A DNA stretch of 31,842 nucleotides from JBOGCH01 sp051656645 (GTDB lineage Bacteria; Bacteroidota; Bacteroidia; Bacteroidales; Marinifilaceae), in assembly GCA_051656645.1 (NCBI GenBank), contig JBOGCH010000024.1:1-31842 (forward strand), in the 5' to 3' direction. Under the pieces are notes generated by a model. That model was not told the DNA's origin. It saw only the letters and a list, made by a program, of their open reading frames with translations, and made no database searches. The position numbers and the translations under genes are program-made. Below are positions 15,674-24,123 of this stretch, one piece after another; the stretch's first letter is position 1; every line of letters starts with the position of its first letter.

Positions 15674-17260
15674 ATGAAGAAAACACTAATCCTCTCTTTT
15701 ATGTTTGTGCTAGGTGTGTTGGGAACCACTGCGCAAATAAAACAACAAACGGAGATTAAGCCCCTTAGCGGCGAGCGCTGGTGGGGAGGTTATGTGGCTT
15801 TAGGTAACAGCATGCCTTATGGCAATGATGTAAGCTTAAAGGACATGACACGTAACAACATGAACAACCAAGTTGTTCCATTACTTCTCTCGTCACACGG
15901 ACGTTATGTGTGGAGTGAAAACCCGTTTCAATTCGAAATTAAAAACGGCGTATTGTATGTACAATCACAATATGAAAACTTACAACCTATAGTTGCCGGT
16001 AAAACATTAAAGGATGCATTCATGGCAGCGCAGAAAACACACTTCCCTGCCACGAATACAATCCCCGAGGCCGATTTCTTTTCCTTGCCCCAGTACAACA
16101 CGTGGATTGAGTTAATGTACGATCAGAATCAGCGAGACATTATGAACTATGCGCATAAAATTGTTGAAAACGGATTCCCTACCGGAGTATTCATGGTGGA
16201 CGACAATTGGCAAAACTACTACGGAAACTTTGATTTTAAGCTCGATAAATTTCCGGATGCTCAAGGAATGTGCGACTCTTTGCATGCCATGGGTTTCAAA
16301 GTAATGCTATGGGTAGCTCCCTATGTATCGCCCGACTCGCCTGAGTTTCGTGAATTACAAGGACGTGGTTTCTTAGTACGAGATAGGCGCACAAAACAGC
16401 CTGCCATTTTTAATTGGTGGAATGGTTACAGCGCATGTTATGACATGACCAATCCTGCCGCTGTGCAATATTTGACAAAGCAACTGCAAGAAACGCAACG
16501 CAAATACGGTATTGACGGATTTAAATTTGATGGGGGTGATATTGCCTACATGCAAGGCGATTATTTATTCCATGATACAACAGCAAATGCCAATGTTTAC
16601 ATGGAAAAATGGGCAGAGATTGGACTTAGCTTCCCGTACAATGAGTTGCGCGCATGCTGGAAACAGGGCGGACAGCCGCTTGTACAGCGTCTTGGCGATA
16701 AAAACTACTCTTGGCATGCCAACAGTTTATTAATTCCGGACATGACGGCTGCGGGACTTCTAGGATATTACTACACCTGTCCCGATATGATTGGAGGAGG
16801 TCAGTTTACGGCATTCCTAAACGTAAAACAATTTGATGAAGAGCTAATTGTTCGTTCATGTCAGGTCCATGCATTAATGCCAATGATGCAGTTCTCCGTA
16901 GCCCCGTGGCGCATTCTAAGTCCGGAGAACGTGGCAATATGTGCCAAATATGCAAACTTGCACAAGGATATGGGACCATACATTCTGCAATTGGCTCATA
17001 AAGCCTCTAAAACCGGTGAGCCTATTGTACAAAGCATGGAGTATGCATTTCCACATCAAGGATTTATTGAATGTAAGGATCAGTTTATGCTAGGCGATAA
17101 ATACTTGGTGGCACCTATGATAACAAAAGGCACAACGCGACTAGTTAAATTACCAAAGGGCAGATGGAAGGACGATTTAGGTACTGTACACAGAGGTCCT
17201 AAGGAAATTACGGTTCAAGTACCATTGGACAGACTTCCATATTACGAAAAAGTAAAGTAG
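15674..17260 (+). CDS. Secreted family GH31 glycoside hydrolase
   Basis: 528 residues with a signal peptide (cleavage near Ala20/Gln21, GTTAQ), so it is periplasmic or surface-exposed. The barrel shows GH31 features: FMVDDNWQNYYGNFDFKLDKFPD (173-195), MGFKVMLWVAPYVSPDSPEF (206-225) and the nucleophile region GIDGFKFDGGD with Asp286 as the expected nucleophile. IPDMTAAGLLGYYYTCPDMIGG lies further on. The acid/base residue was not assigned. It belongs to the short GH31 enzymes without the large N- and C-terminal extensions. Members of GH31 act on alpha-linked glucose, xylose, galactose or sulfoquinovose; the substrate here cannot be read from sequence. No SusCD pair is adjacent. Confidence 0.85.
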   Translation: MKKTLILSFMFVLGVLGTTAQIKQQTEIKPLSGERWWGGYVALGNSMPYGNDVSLKDMTRNNMNNQVVPLLLSSHGRYVWSENPFQFEIKNGVLYVQSQYENLQPIVAGKTLKDAFMAAQKTHFPATNTIPEADFFSLPQYNTWIELMYDQNQRDIMNYAHKIVENGFPTGVFMVDDNWQNYYGNFDFKLDKFPDAQGMCDSLHAMGFKVMLWVAPYVSPDSPEFRELQGRGFLVRDRRTKQPAIFNWWNGYSACYDMTNPAAVQYLTKQLQETQRKYGIDGFKFDGGDIAYMQGDYLFHDTTANANVYMEKWAEIGLSFPYNELRACWKQGGQPLVQRLGDKNYSWHANSLLIPDMTAAGLLGYYYTCPDMIGGGQFTAFLNVKQFDEELIVRSCQVHALMPMMQFSVAPWRILSPENVAICAKYANLHKDMGPYILQLAHKASKTGEPIVQSMEYAFPHQGFIECKDQFMLGDKYLVAPMITKGTTRLVKLPKGRWKDDLGTVHRGPKEITVQVPLDRLPYYEKVK

Positions 17261-17437
17261 CCCACCACCAACATAATGTTTTGTTGAGTAACAATCCTTA
17301 TGGATGACCGGTATATGCTGCTTAGTATAAGCGTTAGTATAGACAACTACTTGCTCCGGTTGCTTAGCAAAACTACATATCTTAATGGGATAATGAACCT
17401 GTGGATTGTACGTCCCCTTGCTAACACCTTCTTAGGG
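17261..17437. other. Non-coding stretch before the iteron array
   Basis: About 180 bases between the GH31 stop and the repeat array. A 66-residue open frame starts at 17300, but it runs into the repeats and has no family resemblance. No hairpin terminator was seen directly after the GH31 stop. Confidence 0.4.
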
Positions 17438-17528
17438 TTTCATTCAGGTTTCATTCAGCTTTCATTCAGGTTTCATTCAGGTATGACACCTCAAACCTGA
17501 ATGAAACCTGAATGAAACCTGAATGTGA
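17438..17528. repeat. Inverted 11-nt iteron array (4+3 units), copy 1
   Basis: Four contiguous 11-mers TTTCATTCAGG (17438-17448, 17449-17459 with a final C, 17460-17470, 17471-17481) are followed by a 14-nt centre beginning TATG. Three 11-mers in the opposite orientation follow: CCTGAATGAAA (17496-17506 and 17507-17517) and CCTGAATGTGA (17518-17528). The arms 17452-17481 and 17496-17525 are inverted repeats with one mismatch. TACGGAG follows. The element lies between the convergent GH31 and rlmN genes. Confidence 0.9.
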
Positions 17529-17620
17529 TACGGAGAAGTGGGAAGGAAGCCGGAGAAAAATGTCGAAGTACTTTCGGTTTTTCAAGCTCATTGCCGGTAA
17601 TGCGGAAAGTATAATATTTT

Positions 17621-17660
17621 TATACCCCCATATCTTAATTTTCTAAGATATGGGGGTATA
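17621..17660. terminator. Long perfect hairpin between GH31 and rlmN
   Basis: A perfect 17-bp inverted repeat, 17621-17637 with 17644-17660 (TATACCCCCATATCTTA arm), with a 6-nt loop. TTTTTT follows a few bases later on the plus strand (AACGTTTTTT). It is probably the shared terminator of this convergent pair. Confidence 0.65.
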
Positions 17661-17717
17661 AACGTTTTTTAGCTCAATAACGCACATGCTTGTGTGCATG
17701 GTTGTGTTGCCAATATG

Positions 17718-18761
17718 TTATTGTTTTTTGTTCTTGTTTGCCAATTGGCCGCAAGCAGCATCAATGTCTTTGCCTTTGCTTCTACGCACATTGACAATCA
17801 TATTTTTGCTTTCTAAAAACTGTACAAAGGCATCTCTGTTTCTGTCGGGCGATTGTTGAAAATCCATACCCTCAACAGCATTGTACTCAATGATATTTAT
17901 TTTTACCGGAAATTGACGGCAATACTGTGCCAATATTTGGGCATCCTCAATGGAGTCATTTACGCCTTTTAGAAGCAAATATTCAAATGTTGGACGTGTT
18001 CCTGTTTTTTGAACAAAGTATTTTAAGCTCACGGCAAGATCTTCCAAGTTAAATGCTTTATTTACCGGCATAATAGAGCTTCGTGCCACATTGCGTGCTG
18101 AGTGTAGAGAAATGGCCAAGTTAAAGCGTACACCTTCGTCGGCCATCTTCTTAATTTTGTCTGGTAGTCCACATGTGGATAGTGTAATGCGATAAGGCGA
18201 CATTGCAAGCTCCTCCGGTGATGTGATGTGGTCAATGGCTTTCATTACGTTATCATAGTTTAATAACGGTTCGCCCATTCCCATAAGTACAATATTGGAT
18301 AGGGACGATCCTAAAGCCTCCGCATCGCGTTTAGCGGCAAAAACTTGGTCCACAATTTCCGCAACGGTAAGATTACGTTTAAATCCAAGTGTGCCTGTAG
18401 CGCAGAATTTACATCCCATTTGGCAGCCTACTTGTGAGGATATACAAACCGTATGTCGTTCGTTTCCCGGAATCAGTACGCTCTCAATAATATGCCCATC
18501 GGCAAGTTGCCATGCATTTTTTGTAGTTCCGTCAGTGGCTTGTTGGGTAGTAATGCGTTGTGCCGTATGTAGCGTCCATCCTTGCTCTAAAAGTGAACGT
18601 GTAGACTGTGATAGGTTGGTCATTTCATCGAACGATGTAACACCTTTTTGCCATAGCCATTGCCAAATTTGTTTTGCGCGAAAGGCCTTTTCTTTGTTCT
18701 CAGTCAGGAAATTTTTAATATCCTCCAATGAGGCTGTACGTATATCCGGTTTATTATCCAT
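17718..18761 (-). CDS. rlmN: 23S rRNA A2503 / tRNA A37 C2-methyltransferase RlmN
   Basis: 347 residues. The radical SAM cluster motif CxxxCxxC is Cys113-Cys117-Cys120 in GCQMGCKFCATGTLG. The conserved VLMGMGEPLLNYDNV, RITLSTCGL, NLAISLHS and FEYLLLKGVND segments follow. Cys337 in DAACGQLA is the C-terminal catalytic cysteine that carries the methyl intermediate. The protein methylates adenine C2 at 23S rRNA position 2503 and in some tRNAs. The residue RSKGKDIDAACGQL pattern marks RlmN rather than the resistance enzyme Cfr. It stands as a single gene with its own promoter. Confidence 0.97.
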   Translation of the reverse strand: MDNKPDIRTASLEDIKNFLTENKEKAFRAKQIWQWLWQKGVTSFDEMTNLSQSTRSLLEQGWTLHTAQRITTQQATDGTTKNAWQLADGHIIESVLIPGNERHTVCISSQVGCQMGCKFCATGTLGFKRNLTVAEIVDQVFAAKRDAEALGSSLSNIVLMGMGEPLLNYDNVMKAIDHITSPEELAMSPYRITLSTCGLPDKIKKMADEGVRFNLAISLHSARNVARSSIMPVNKAFNLEDLAVSLKYFVQKTGTRPTFEYLLLKGVNDSIEDAQILAQYCRQFPVKINIIEYNAVEGMDFQQSPDRNRDAFVQFLESKNMIVNVRRSKGKDIDAACGQLANKNKKQ

Positions 18762-18803
18762 CTATTTTTTATTGTAATTGCTGTAAAATCAAGAATTTTC
18801 ATG

Positions 18804-18811
18804 CAAAGATA
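18804..18811 (-). promoter_or_regulatory. -7 element of rlmN
   Basis: TATCTTTG on the minus strand, followed by CATG, fits TAnnTTTG and lies about 43 bases before the rlmN start codon. A -33 box was not clear. Confidence 0.5.
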
Positions 18812-18894
18812 CTACTTTCCTTGCCTGCTTGTTTTACTTTCCGTTAAATTTTCGGAAATTGCATGCTCAAATAGTGATACCAAAATTTAAAAAT

Positions 18895-20499
18895 ATGCAA
18901 CTTAAACCCTTTTACTTTCCCGTACTCATTTTTGTAGCTGTTTTTGCGTTTTTTATACACAATGAAGAGATGCAGGAAGGGATTATGGAGATTCGTAACT
19001 TTGTTACCGCTCGAGAAATTGTACAAAGTGGCGACTGGATGGTGCCCACCATGAATGGCGAATTGCGCTTGGAAAAGCCTCCATTGCCAACGTGGATAGC
19101 TGCGGCAGTGTATGCTATTGATGGTAACAACCTACTGTTGCAACGCGTACCTGCGGGATGTGCGGCGATAATGATAATTATTTATTTTTTCTTTTTTGTG
19201 TATCGTTTCACGGGCGATGGCGAGACAGCATTTTTGTCCACGCTGATACTACTCTCCTCATTTTATATGGTCCTTATGGGGCGTACTGCCACGTGGGACA
19301 TTTATTGTCACTGCTTTATGATGGCGGCCATGCTTGCCATGTATAACGCCATTACAATGCCGGGCAGTCAGTGGGGGCGTTTTTGTGTGGCGGGAATAAT
19401 GATGGGGGTTTCTTATTTAAGTAAGGGGCCTGTAGCATTCCATGCATTGCTTATACCGTTTATATTGGCGTGGGTAATAACCAAAGGTGCATCCATGCAA
19501 GGAAAATGGAAACAGGTGGTTGTTATGGTTGTGCTCCTATCTATTGTTGGTTTTTGGTGGACAGTTTACCTACACCTATTTGAACCGGAGAAAATGGCAA
19601 CAGCCATGAATAAGGAAATTAATTCATGGGGAAGTCATGGTGTGAAACCTTGGTGGTATTATTGGAACTTCTTTTTACAAACGGGTGCTTGGGCTGTACC
19701 TGCATTGTTAGGATTGTTTTATCCGTTGTGGAAGAAATATGCGGTTAATAAGAAACACTATTTATTTGCCGTATTATGGTCGCTGTTTGTACTGGTACTG
19801 CTGTCGGTTGTTCCGAAAAAAGATACTCGCTATCTATTTCCAATGCTTATACCTCTATCCATGTGTATAGGATTGTTAGTAAAGGCGCAATTACAACGCA
19901 AGGATAGCTATGCGCTGAGAGTTGTGTTTAATATTTCCTACAGTATTGTGGCATTAGTAGCGTTTGCGCTTCCGGGTGTATTGTGGTATGCCTACTCGCA
20001 GGGTGTAGTAAATGCATACACAGCCTCACTTACCGGTTTGGCAACAGTGGCTATTGGCATATACATGATTAGGGGAATGTATAAAAAAATGCCTAAAACA
20101 GGTGTATATGGTGTTGTGCTGTTAATGATAGTGGTGGAAGGAATGTTGCCTGCGCCTATAAACAGTTTCTTTAAAGGGGATGAAACATTGGGATTGCAAC
20201 AACTTCGTAAAAATGCCACATATTACAAAATGCCTTATTATTATTTGCAACAAAATCCGTTGCGGATAGAGTTGGTATATTATGCGGATAAAAAAATATT
20301 ACCGCTGGATACGGTAAATATCCCCGAAACTCCTTTCATTGTTGTAACTAACGCTCCTATTGAAAATGTGGACAACGGACTATTGCAAAACAATTATAAG
20401 TTAACACCTGTTGGGCGTTATGATAATAACATGAAAGGTAAGAAGCGAGATATCTTCATATCCTATGTTACAATGATTGAGAAAAAAGAGGAAGAGTAA
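18895..20499 (+). CDS. ArnT/PMT-like membrane glycosyltransferase
   Basis: 534 residues. The frame is open from 18829, but the ATG at 18895 is preferred because it puts a short positive start (MQLKPF) before the first membrane helix (residues 7-21). The following loop MEIRNFVTAREIVQSGDWMVPTMNGELRLEKPPLPTW (31-67) matches the catalytic first periplasmic loop of ArnT/PMT (GT83/GT39) enzymes. In ArnT that loop begins DExRYA; here the corresponding residues are Glu32 and Arg34. About eleven or twelve further helices follow, with VPKKDTRYLFPMLIPL as another family landmark. Such enzymes use polyprenyl-phosphate sugars to modify lipid A, proteins or glycolipids; the acceptor is unknown here. Confidence 0.85.
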   Translation: MQLKPFYFPVLIFVAVFAFFIHNEEMQEGIMEIRNFVTAREIVQSGDWMVPTMNGELRLEKPPLPTWIAAAVYAIDGNNLLLQRVPAGCAAIMIIIYFFFFVYRFTGDGETAFLSTLILLSSFYMVLMGRTATWDIYCHCFMMAAMLAMYNAITMPGSQWGRFCVAGIMMGVSYLSKGPVAFHALLIPFILAWVITKGASMQGKWKQVVVMVVLLSIVGFWWTVYLHLFEPEKMATAMNKEINSWGSHGVKPWWYYWNFFLQTGAWAVPALLGLFYPLWKKYAVNKKHYLFAVLWSLFVLVLLSVVPKKDTRYLFPMLIPLSMCIGLLVKAQLQRKDSYALRVVFNISYSIVALVAFALPGVLWYAYSQGVVNAYTASLTGLATVAIGIYMIRGMYKKMPKTGVYGVVLLMIVVEGMLPAPINSFFKGDETLGLQQLRKNATYYKMPYYYLQQNPLRIELVYYADKKILPLDTVNIPETPFIVVTNAPIENVDNGLLQNNYKLTPVGRYDNNMKGKKRDIFISYVTMIEKKEEE

Positions 20500-20675
20500 C
20501 AAATTAAAAGCAGATTGTGGTGTGTTGCTTGCATATTGGTAGTATAATAATAAAAGAAAACTTAATTTGTTATTAAAAACCATATTTTCTATAAACAAAT
20601 AAGATTAATGCATTATCTTTCACGCGTTTAAAAAGCATATAATTTTAATATAAATAACAAACTACTTAAAAATTG

Positions 20676-22838
20676 ATGAAGAAATTAGTTGTATTAGCCT
20701 GTGCACTTCTTTCGTATTCTGCTGTGAAAGCAGATGAGGGAATGTGGTTGCTATCCAAAATAGGGAACAACATGGCGAAAATGAATGAGATGGGATTGAT
20801 GTTGTCTGAGGAGGATATCTACTCGGTAAATAAACCGGGTGTTAAGGATGCCATTGTTGGTTTTGGACGTGAGGGCCGACCATTTGCACATTTCTGCTCG
20901 GGTGAGATTATCTCCGGACAAGGATTGGTGTTAACTAACCATCACTGTGCGTTTGATGCAATCCAATCACACTCTTCTGTTGAACATAACTATCTTGCAG
21001 ATGGTTTCTGGGCATACAATCAAAAAGACGAATTAGCAAATCCGGGTATTACAGCTTCTATTCTTGACCGTATGGAGGATGTAACAGCACGTGTAAACGG
21101 TGTGTTGAATGATGGTATGACAACAGAGCAACGTAATGCTGCCATTGATAGTATCTCTAAAGTAATTACAAAAGAGGCTACAAAAGGAACAAAATTAAAC
21201 GCTCAAGTACAATCAATGTACGAGGGAAATCAGTTTTTCCTTTTTGTTTATAACATTTATAAGGATGTACGTTTAGTAGGTGCTCCTCCTCAAAGCATGG
21301 GTAAATTTGGTGGCGACACAGACAACTGGATGTGGCCTCGTCACACTGCGGATTTCGCAATGTTCCGTATTTATACGGCACCGGACGGATCGCCGGCTCC
21401 TTACTCGGCAAACAATGTGCCTTTGAAGCCTAAGCATCACTTACCGGTATCGGCTAAAGGTGTTAAGGATGGCGATTTTGCTATGATTTTAGGATTCCCA
21501 GGATCTACAGATCGTTATACAACAAGCTATGGCCTACGCAACACAATGGATGCTAAAAACGAGGTGCGTTACCGTGTGCGTACAGAAGTTCTTGACGTTA
21601 TGCGTCAGGGAATGGAATCGGATCCTGCCGTACGTATTCAATATGCATCGAAATACGCGCGTACAGCTAACTACTGGAAATACTCTAATGAGCAAAATAA
21701 AGCGCTAAGAAACCTAAATACATTAGGAAATAAAGAACAAATTGAGCAACAATTTACAGCGTGGGTAAATAGCGATGCCTCACGTAAAGCAATGTATGCA
21801 AATGTATTGCCGTCAATTGACCAAGCTTATGCCGGTTTAGAGTCATACGCAAAAGTACAGACTTTTGTACAAGAGGCGCTTGGTGCTCCTGAGTTACCAA
21901 CTTTTGCATTCCAAACAGGACGTATGTTGGAAAAATTAGCAGATAGCGAAGTGACAAGTGAGGAACGCGAAAGATTGAAAAAGCAAGTGCTTAAACGTGC
22001 AGGGGAGTTTTACAAAGACTTTAATGCCGATGTTGAGCGTAACATGATTGGACGTTTGTACCAAATGTATGCGGACAGTGTAAGCGCTGAATACTATCCG
22101 GAGTCTATTAAAATGGTTATCAAAAACTATAAAGGCGATTATAACCGCTACGCTGCAGACGCAATGAAGAAATCGATCTTTGCTAGTGAACAAGCGTTAA
22201 CAGCTTTTGTTGAAAAAGCAAACATGAAAACATTGGATAAAGATCCTATTTACCGTGCAGGAAAATCGTTCTTCGATATGTATTTCAAAATGGGTAGTCT
22301 GACAGGTGAGAGCCGTGAGATTATTGAAAAAGGAAACCGTCTGTTTGTTCGCGGATTGATGGAAATGGAACCAAACAAAGCATGGTCTCCAAATGCTAAC
22401 TCAACCATTCGTATCACTTACGGAAAAGTGGGTAGCTACAAGCCTAGAGATGCTGTTTTCTATGACTACTATACAACGATGGATGGTATAATTGAAAAAG
22501 AAGGTCCTGTAGGCGGAGAGTTTGAAGTACCGGCACGCTTAAAAGAGTTACATGCTAAGAAGGACTTTGGTCCTTACGGAAAAGAGACTGTAGTGGCATG
22601 TTTCATTACGGATAATGACATTACGGGAGGTAACTCCGGATCGGGTGTTATTAATGCTAAAGGCGAGTTGATTGGTACTGCGTTTGACGGAAACTCAGAA
22701 GCAATGTCGGGCGATATTGATTTTGAAGAGAACTTACAGCGTTGTATAAATATTGATACACGATATATGTTATGGATTGTTGACAAATATGCGGGAGCAA
22801 AGAATTTGATCAACGAAATGACAATTGTTACAGAATAA
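20676..22838 (+). CDS. S46 family dipeptidyl-peptidase (DPP7-like)
   Basis: 720 residues. ATG at 20676 is used; the in-frame TTG before it adds one residue only. The signal peptide ends AVKA near residue 19. The catalytic triad of the chymotrypsin-like S46 family is visible: His90 in LTNHHCAF, Asp226 in RHTADFAMF and Ser654 in GGNSGSGV. Gly672 in AFDGNSEAMSGD occupies the S1 position that is Gly in Porphyromonas DPP7 (hydrophobic P1 preference) and Arg in DPP11 (acidic P1 preference), so DPP7-like specificity is predicted. These periplasmic enzymes release dipeptides from imported peptides. Codon use is biased as in highly expressed genes. Confidence 0.93.
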   Translation: MKKLVVLACALLSYSAVKADEGMWLLSKIGNNMAKMNEMGLMLSEEDIYSVNKPGVKDAIVGFGREGRPFAHFCSGEIISGQGLVLTNHHCAFDAIQSHSSVEHNYLADGFWAYNQKDELANPGITASILDRMEDVTARVNGVLNDGMTTEQRNAAIDSISKVITKEATKGTKLNAQVQSMYEGNQFFLFVYNIYKDVRLVGAPPQSMGKFGGDTDNWMWPRHTADFAMFRIYTAPDGSPAPYSANNVPLKPKHHLPVSAKGVKDGDFAMILGFPGSTDRYTTSYGLRNTMDAKNEVRYRVRTEVLDVMRQGMESDPAVRIQYASKYARTANYWKYSNEQNKALRNLNTLGNKEQIEQQFTAWVNSDASRKAMYANVLPSIDQAYAGLESYAKVQTFVQEALGAPELPTFAFQTGRMLEKLADSEVTSEERERLKKQVLKRAGEFYKDFNADVERNMIGRLYQMYADSVSAEYYPESIKMVIKNYKGDYNRYAADAMKKSIFASEQALTAFVEKANMKTLDKDPIYRAGKSFFDMYFKMGSLTGESREIIEKGNRLFVRGLMEMEPNKAWSPNANSTIRITYGKVGSYKPRDAVFYDYYTTMDGIIEKEGPVGGEFEVPARLKELHAKKDFGPYGKETVVACFITDNDITGGNSGSGVINAKGELIGTAFDGNSEAMSGDIDFEENLQRCINIDTRYMLWIVDKYAGAKNLINEMTIVTE

Positions 22839-22853
22839 TTTTACTATAACTAC

Positions 22854-22886
22854 GGCAAGTGCCTCCCGTGTGGTGAAGCACTTGCC
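22854..22886 (+). other. Hairpin between the S46 gene and ilvE
   Basis: A perfect 9-bp stem, GGCAAGTGC (22854-22862) with GCACTTGCC (22878-22886), and a 15-nt loop, lies 18 bases before the ilvE start codon. It lacks a T-run, so it is more likely an mRNA processing or stability element than a terminator. Confidence 0.5.
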
Positions 22887-22904
22887 AATACTAAAATGTA
22901 AACT

Positions 22905-23924
22905 ATGAAGAATATTGACTGGAGTAAACTCTCTTTTGGGTTTAGCTCAACTGATTACAATGTGCGTTGCCATTTTAAAGATGGAAAATGGGGCGAGCTA
23001 CAAGTTAGCGATGATGAAATGTTACCTATCCACATGGCATCTACTTGTTTGCATTACGGACAAGAATGTTTTGAGGGATTAAAAGCGTTTCGTGGTAAAG
23101 ATGGTAAAATACGTTTGTTCCGTTGTGAGGAGAATGCAAAACGTATGATTGCTTCTGCGGAGTATGTTATGATGCAAGCTCCGTCGGTAGAGTTATTTAC
23201 CGAGGCTGTGGAAAAAGCTGTTGAATTAAATAAAGACTATGTTCCGCCTTATGAGTCGGGTGCAAGTTTATATATCCGTCCGGTACTTATTGGTGTTGGA
23301 CCACAAATGGGTGTAAAACCATCGGCAGAGTATTTGTTTGTTGTGTTTGTATCGCCTGTTGGACCTTACTTTAAGGATGGTTTTAAACCTGCTAAAGTAA
23401 TGTTGGAGCGCAAATATGACCGCGCTGCACCAAACGGAACAGGACATATTAAAGTGGGTGGAAACTACGCGGCAGGAATGATGTCTGGCGAGGTTGCTCA
23501 TGACAAAGGATACTTTACCGCACTATTCCTTGATGCTAAGGAAAAGAAATATATTGACGAATGTGGTCCTGCAAACTTCTTTGCAATTAAGGATAATACA
23601 TACATTACGCCTTACTCGCACACAATTCTTCCTTCCATTACTAACGCAAGTTTAATGGTATTGGCTGAGGATATGGGCTTAAAAGTGGACAGACGTCACA
23701 TTGCGGCCGATGAATTGCCAACATTCCAGGAGGCTGGTGCCTGCGGTACTGCTGCGGTAATTGTTCCGGTTGGAGAGATTGACGACTTAGAGAACGATAA
23801 GAAAATTCTATATGGTAAACCGGGAGTACCGGGAGAGTGGTGTACAAAATTGTATAACCGTCTACGTGGAATTCAATATGGTGACGAAGCCGATAAATTT
23901 AATTGGGTAAAAGTATTGGATTAA
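22905..23924 (+). CDS. ilvE: Branched-chain amino-acid aminotransferase
   Basis: 339 residues, a fold-type IV PLP enzyme of the longer BCAT group. HYGQECFEGLKAFRG (50-64) is the substrate-loop signature. Lys183 in HIKVGGNYAAG binds PLP. IDECGPANFFAI and GACGTAAVIVPVGEI are the conserved cofactor-phosphate segments. The enzyme carries out the last step of valine, leucine and isoleucine synthesis and the first step of their breakdown. It follows the S46 peptidase by 66 bases. Joint transcription would link dipeptide uptake with amino-acid catabolism, but that is inferred. It ends at a strong terminator. Confidence 0.96.
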   Translation: MKNIDWSKLSFGFSSTDYNVRCHFKDGKWGELQVSDDEMLPIHMASTCLHYGQECFEGLKAFRGKDGKIRLFRCEENAKRMIASAEYVMMQAPSVELFTEAVEKAVELNKDYVPPYESGASLYIRPVLIGVGPQMGVKPSAEYLFVVFVSPVGPYFKDGFKPAKVMLERKYDRAAPNGTGHIKVGGNYAAGMMSGEVAHDKGYFTALFLDAKEKKYIDECGPANFFAIKDNTYITPYSHTILPSITNASLMVLAEDMGLKVDRRHIAADELPTFQEAGACGTAAVIVPVGEIDDLENDKKILYGKPGVPGEWCTKLYNRLRGIQYGDEADKFNWVKVLD

Positions 23925-23948
23925 TACCTAACTTATTCAATAAATACA

Positions 23949-23992
23949 AATGGGAATATTTGACAAACCGTCAGATATTCCCATTATTTTTT
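23949..23992 (+). terminator. Terminator after ilvE
   Basis: A 16-bp stem, 23949-23964 with 23970-23985 (one T-G pair), with a 5-nt loop, followed by ATTTTTT. Confidence 0.9.
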
Positions 23993-24067
23993 ACGCATTT
24001 TATTCATTTATAAAATAGTTTAGTAAATACATAGGGCTAAAAGTATTAAAATCAGACATAAGGAAGT

Positions 24068-24075
24068 TATATTTG
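24068..24075 (+). promoter_or_regulatory. -7 element of the GH2 gene
   Basis: TATATTTG matches the TAnnTTTG consensus exactly, 48 bases before the GH2 start codon. No recognisable -33 box lies upstream. Confidence 0.5.
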
Positions 24076-24123
24076 TAACTGGAATAATCAGAAATCTAAA
24101 TATCATTTTAACAAAACCGAGGT

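Noticed and set aside
15674..17260. Polysaccharide utilisation locus around the GH31 and GH2 genes
   Set aside because: No SusC/SusD pair, sugar-sensing regulator or further glycosidases are adjacent; the two enzymes are separated by unrelated housekeeping genes.
17300..17500. 66-residue open frame on the plus strand
   Set aside because: It runs through the 11-nt repeat array, has no family resemblance, and its C-terminal part is just the translated repeat.
17438..17528. Possible CRISPR array
   Set aside because: Units are 11 nt and contiguous without spacers, orientation reverses in the middle, and no cas genes are present.
18829..18894. N-terminal extension of the glycosyltransferase
   Set aside because: The extra 22 residues lie next to the rlmN promoter region, and the ATG at 18895 gives a proper first membrane helix.
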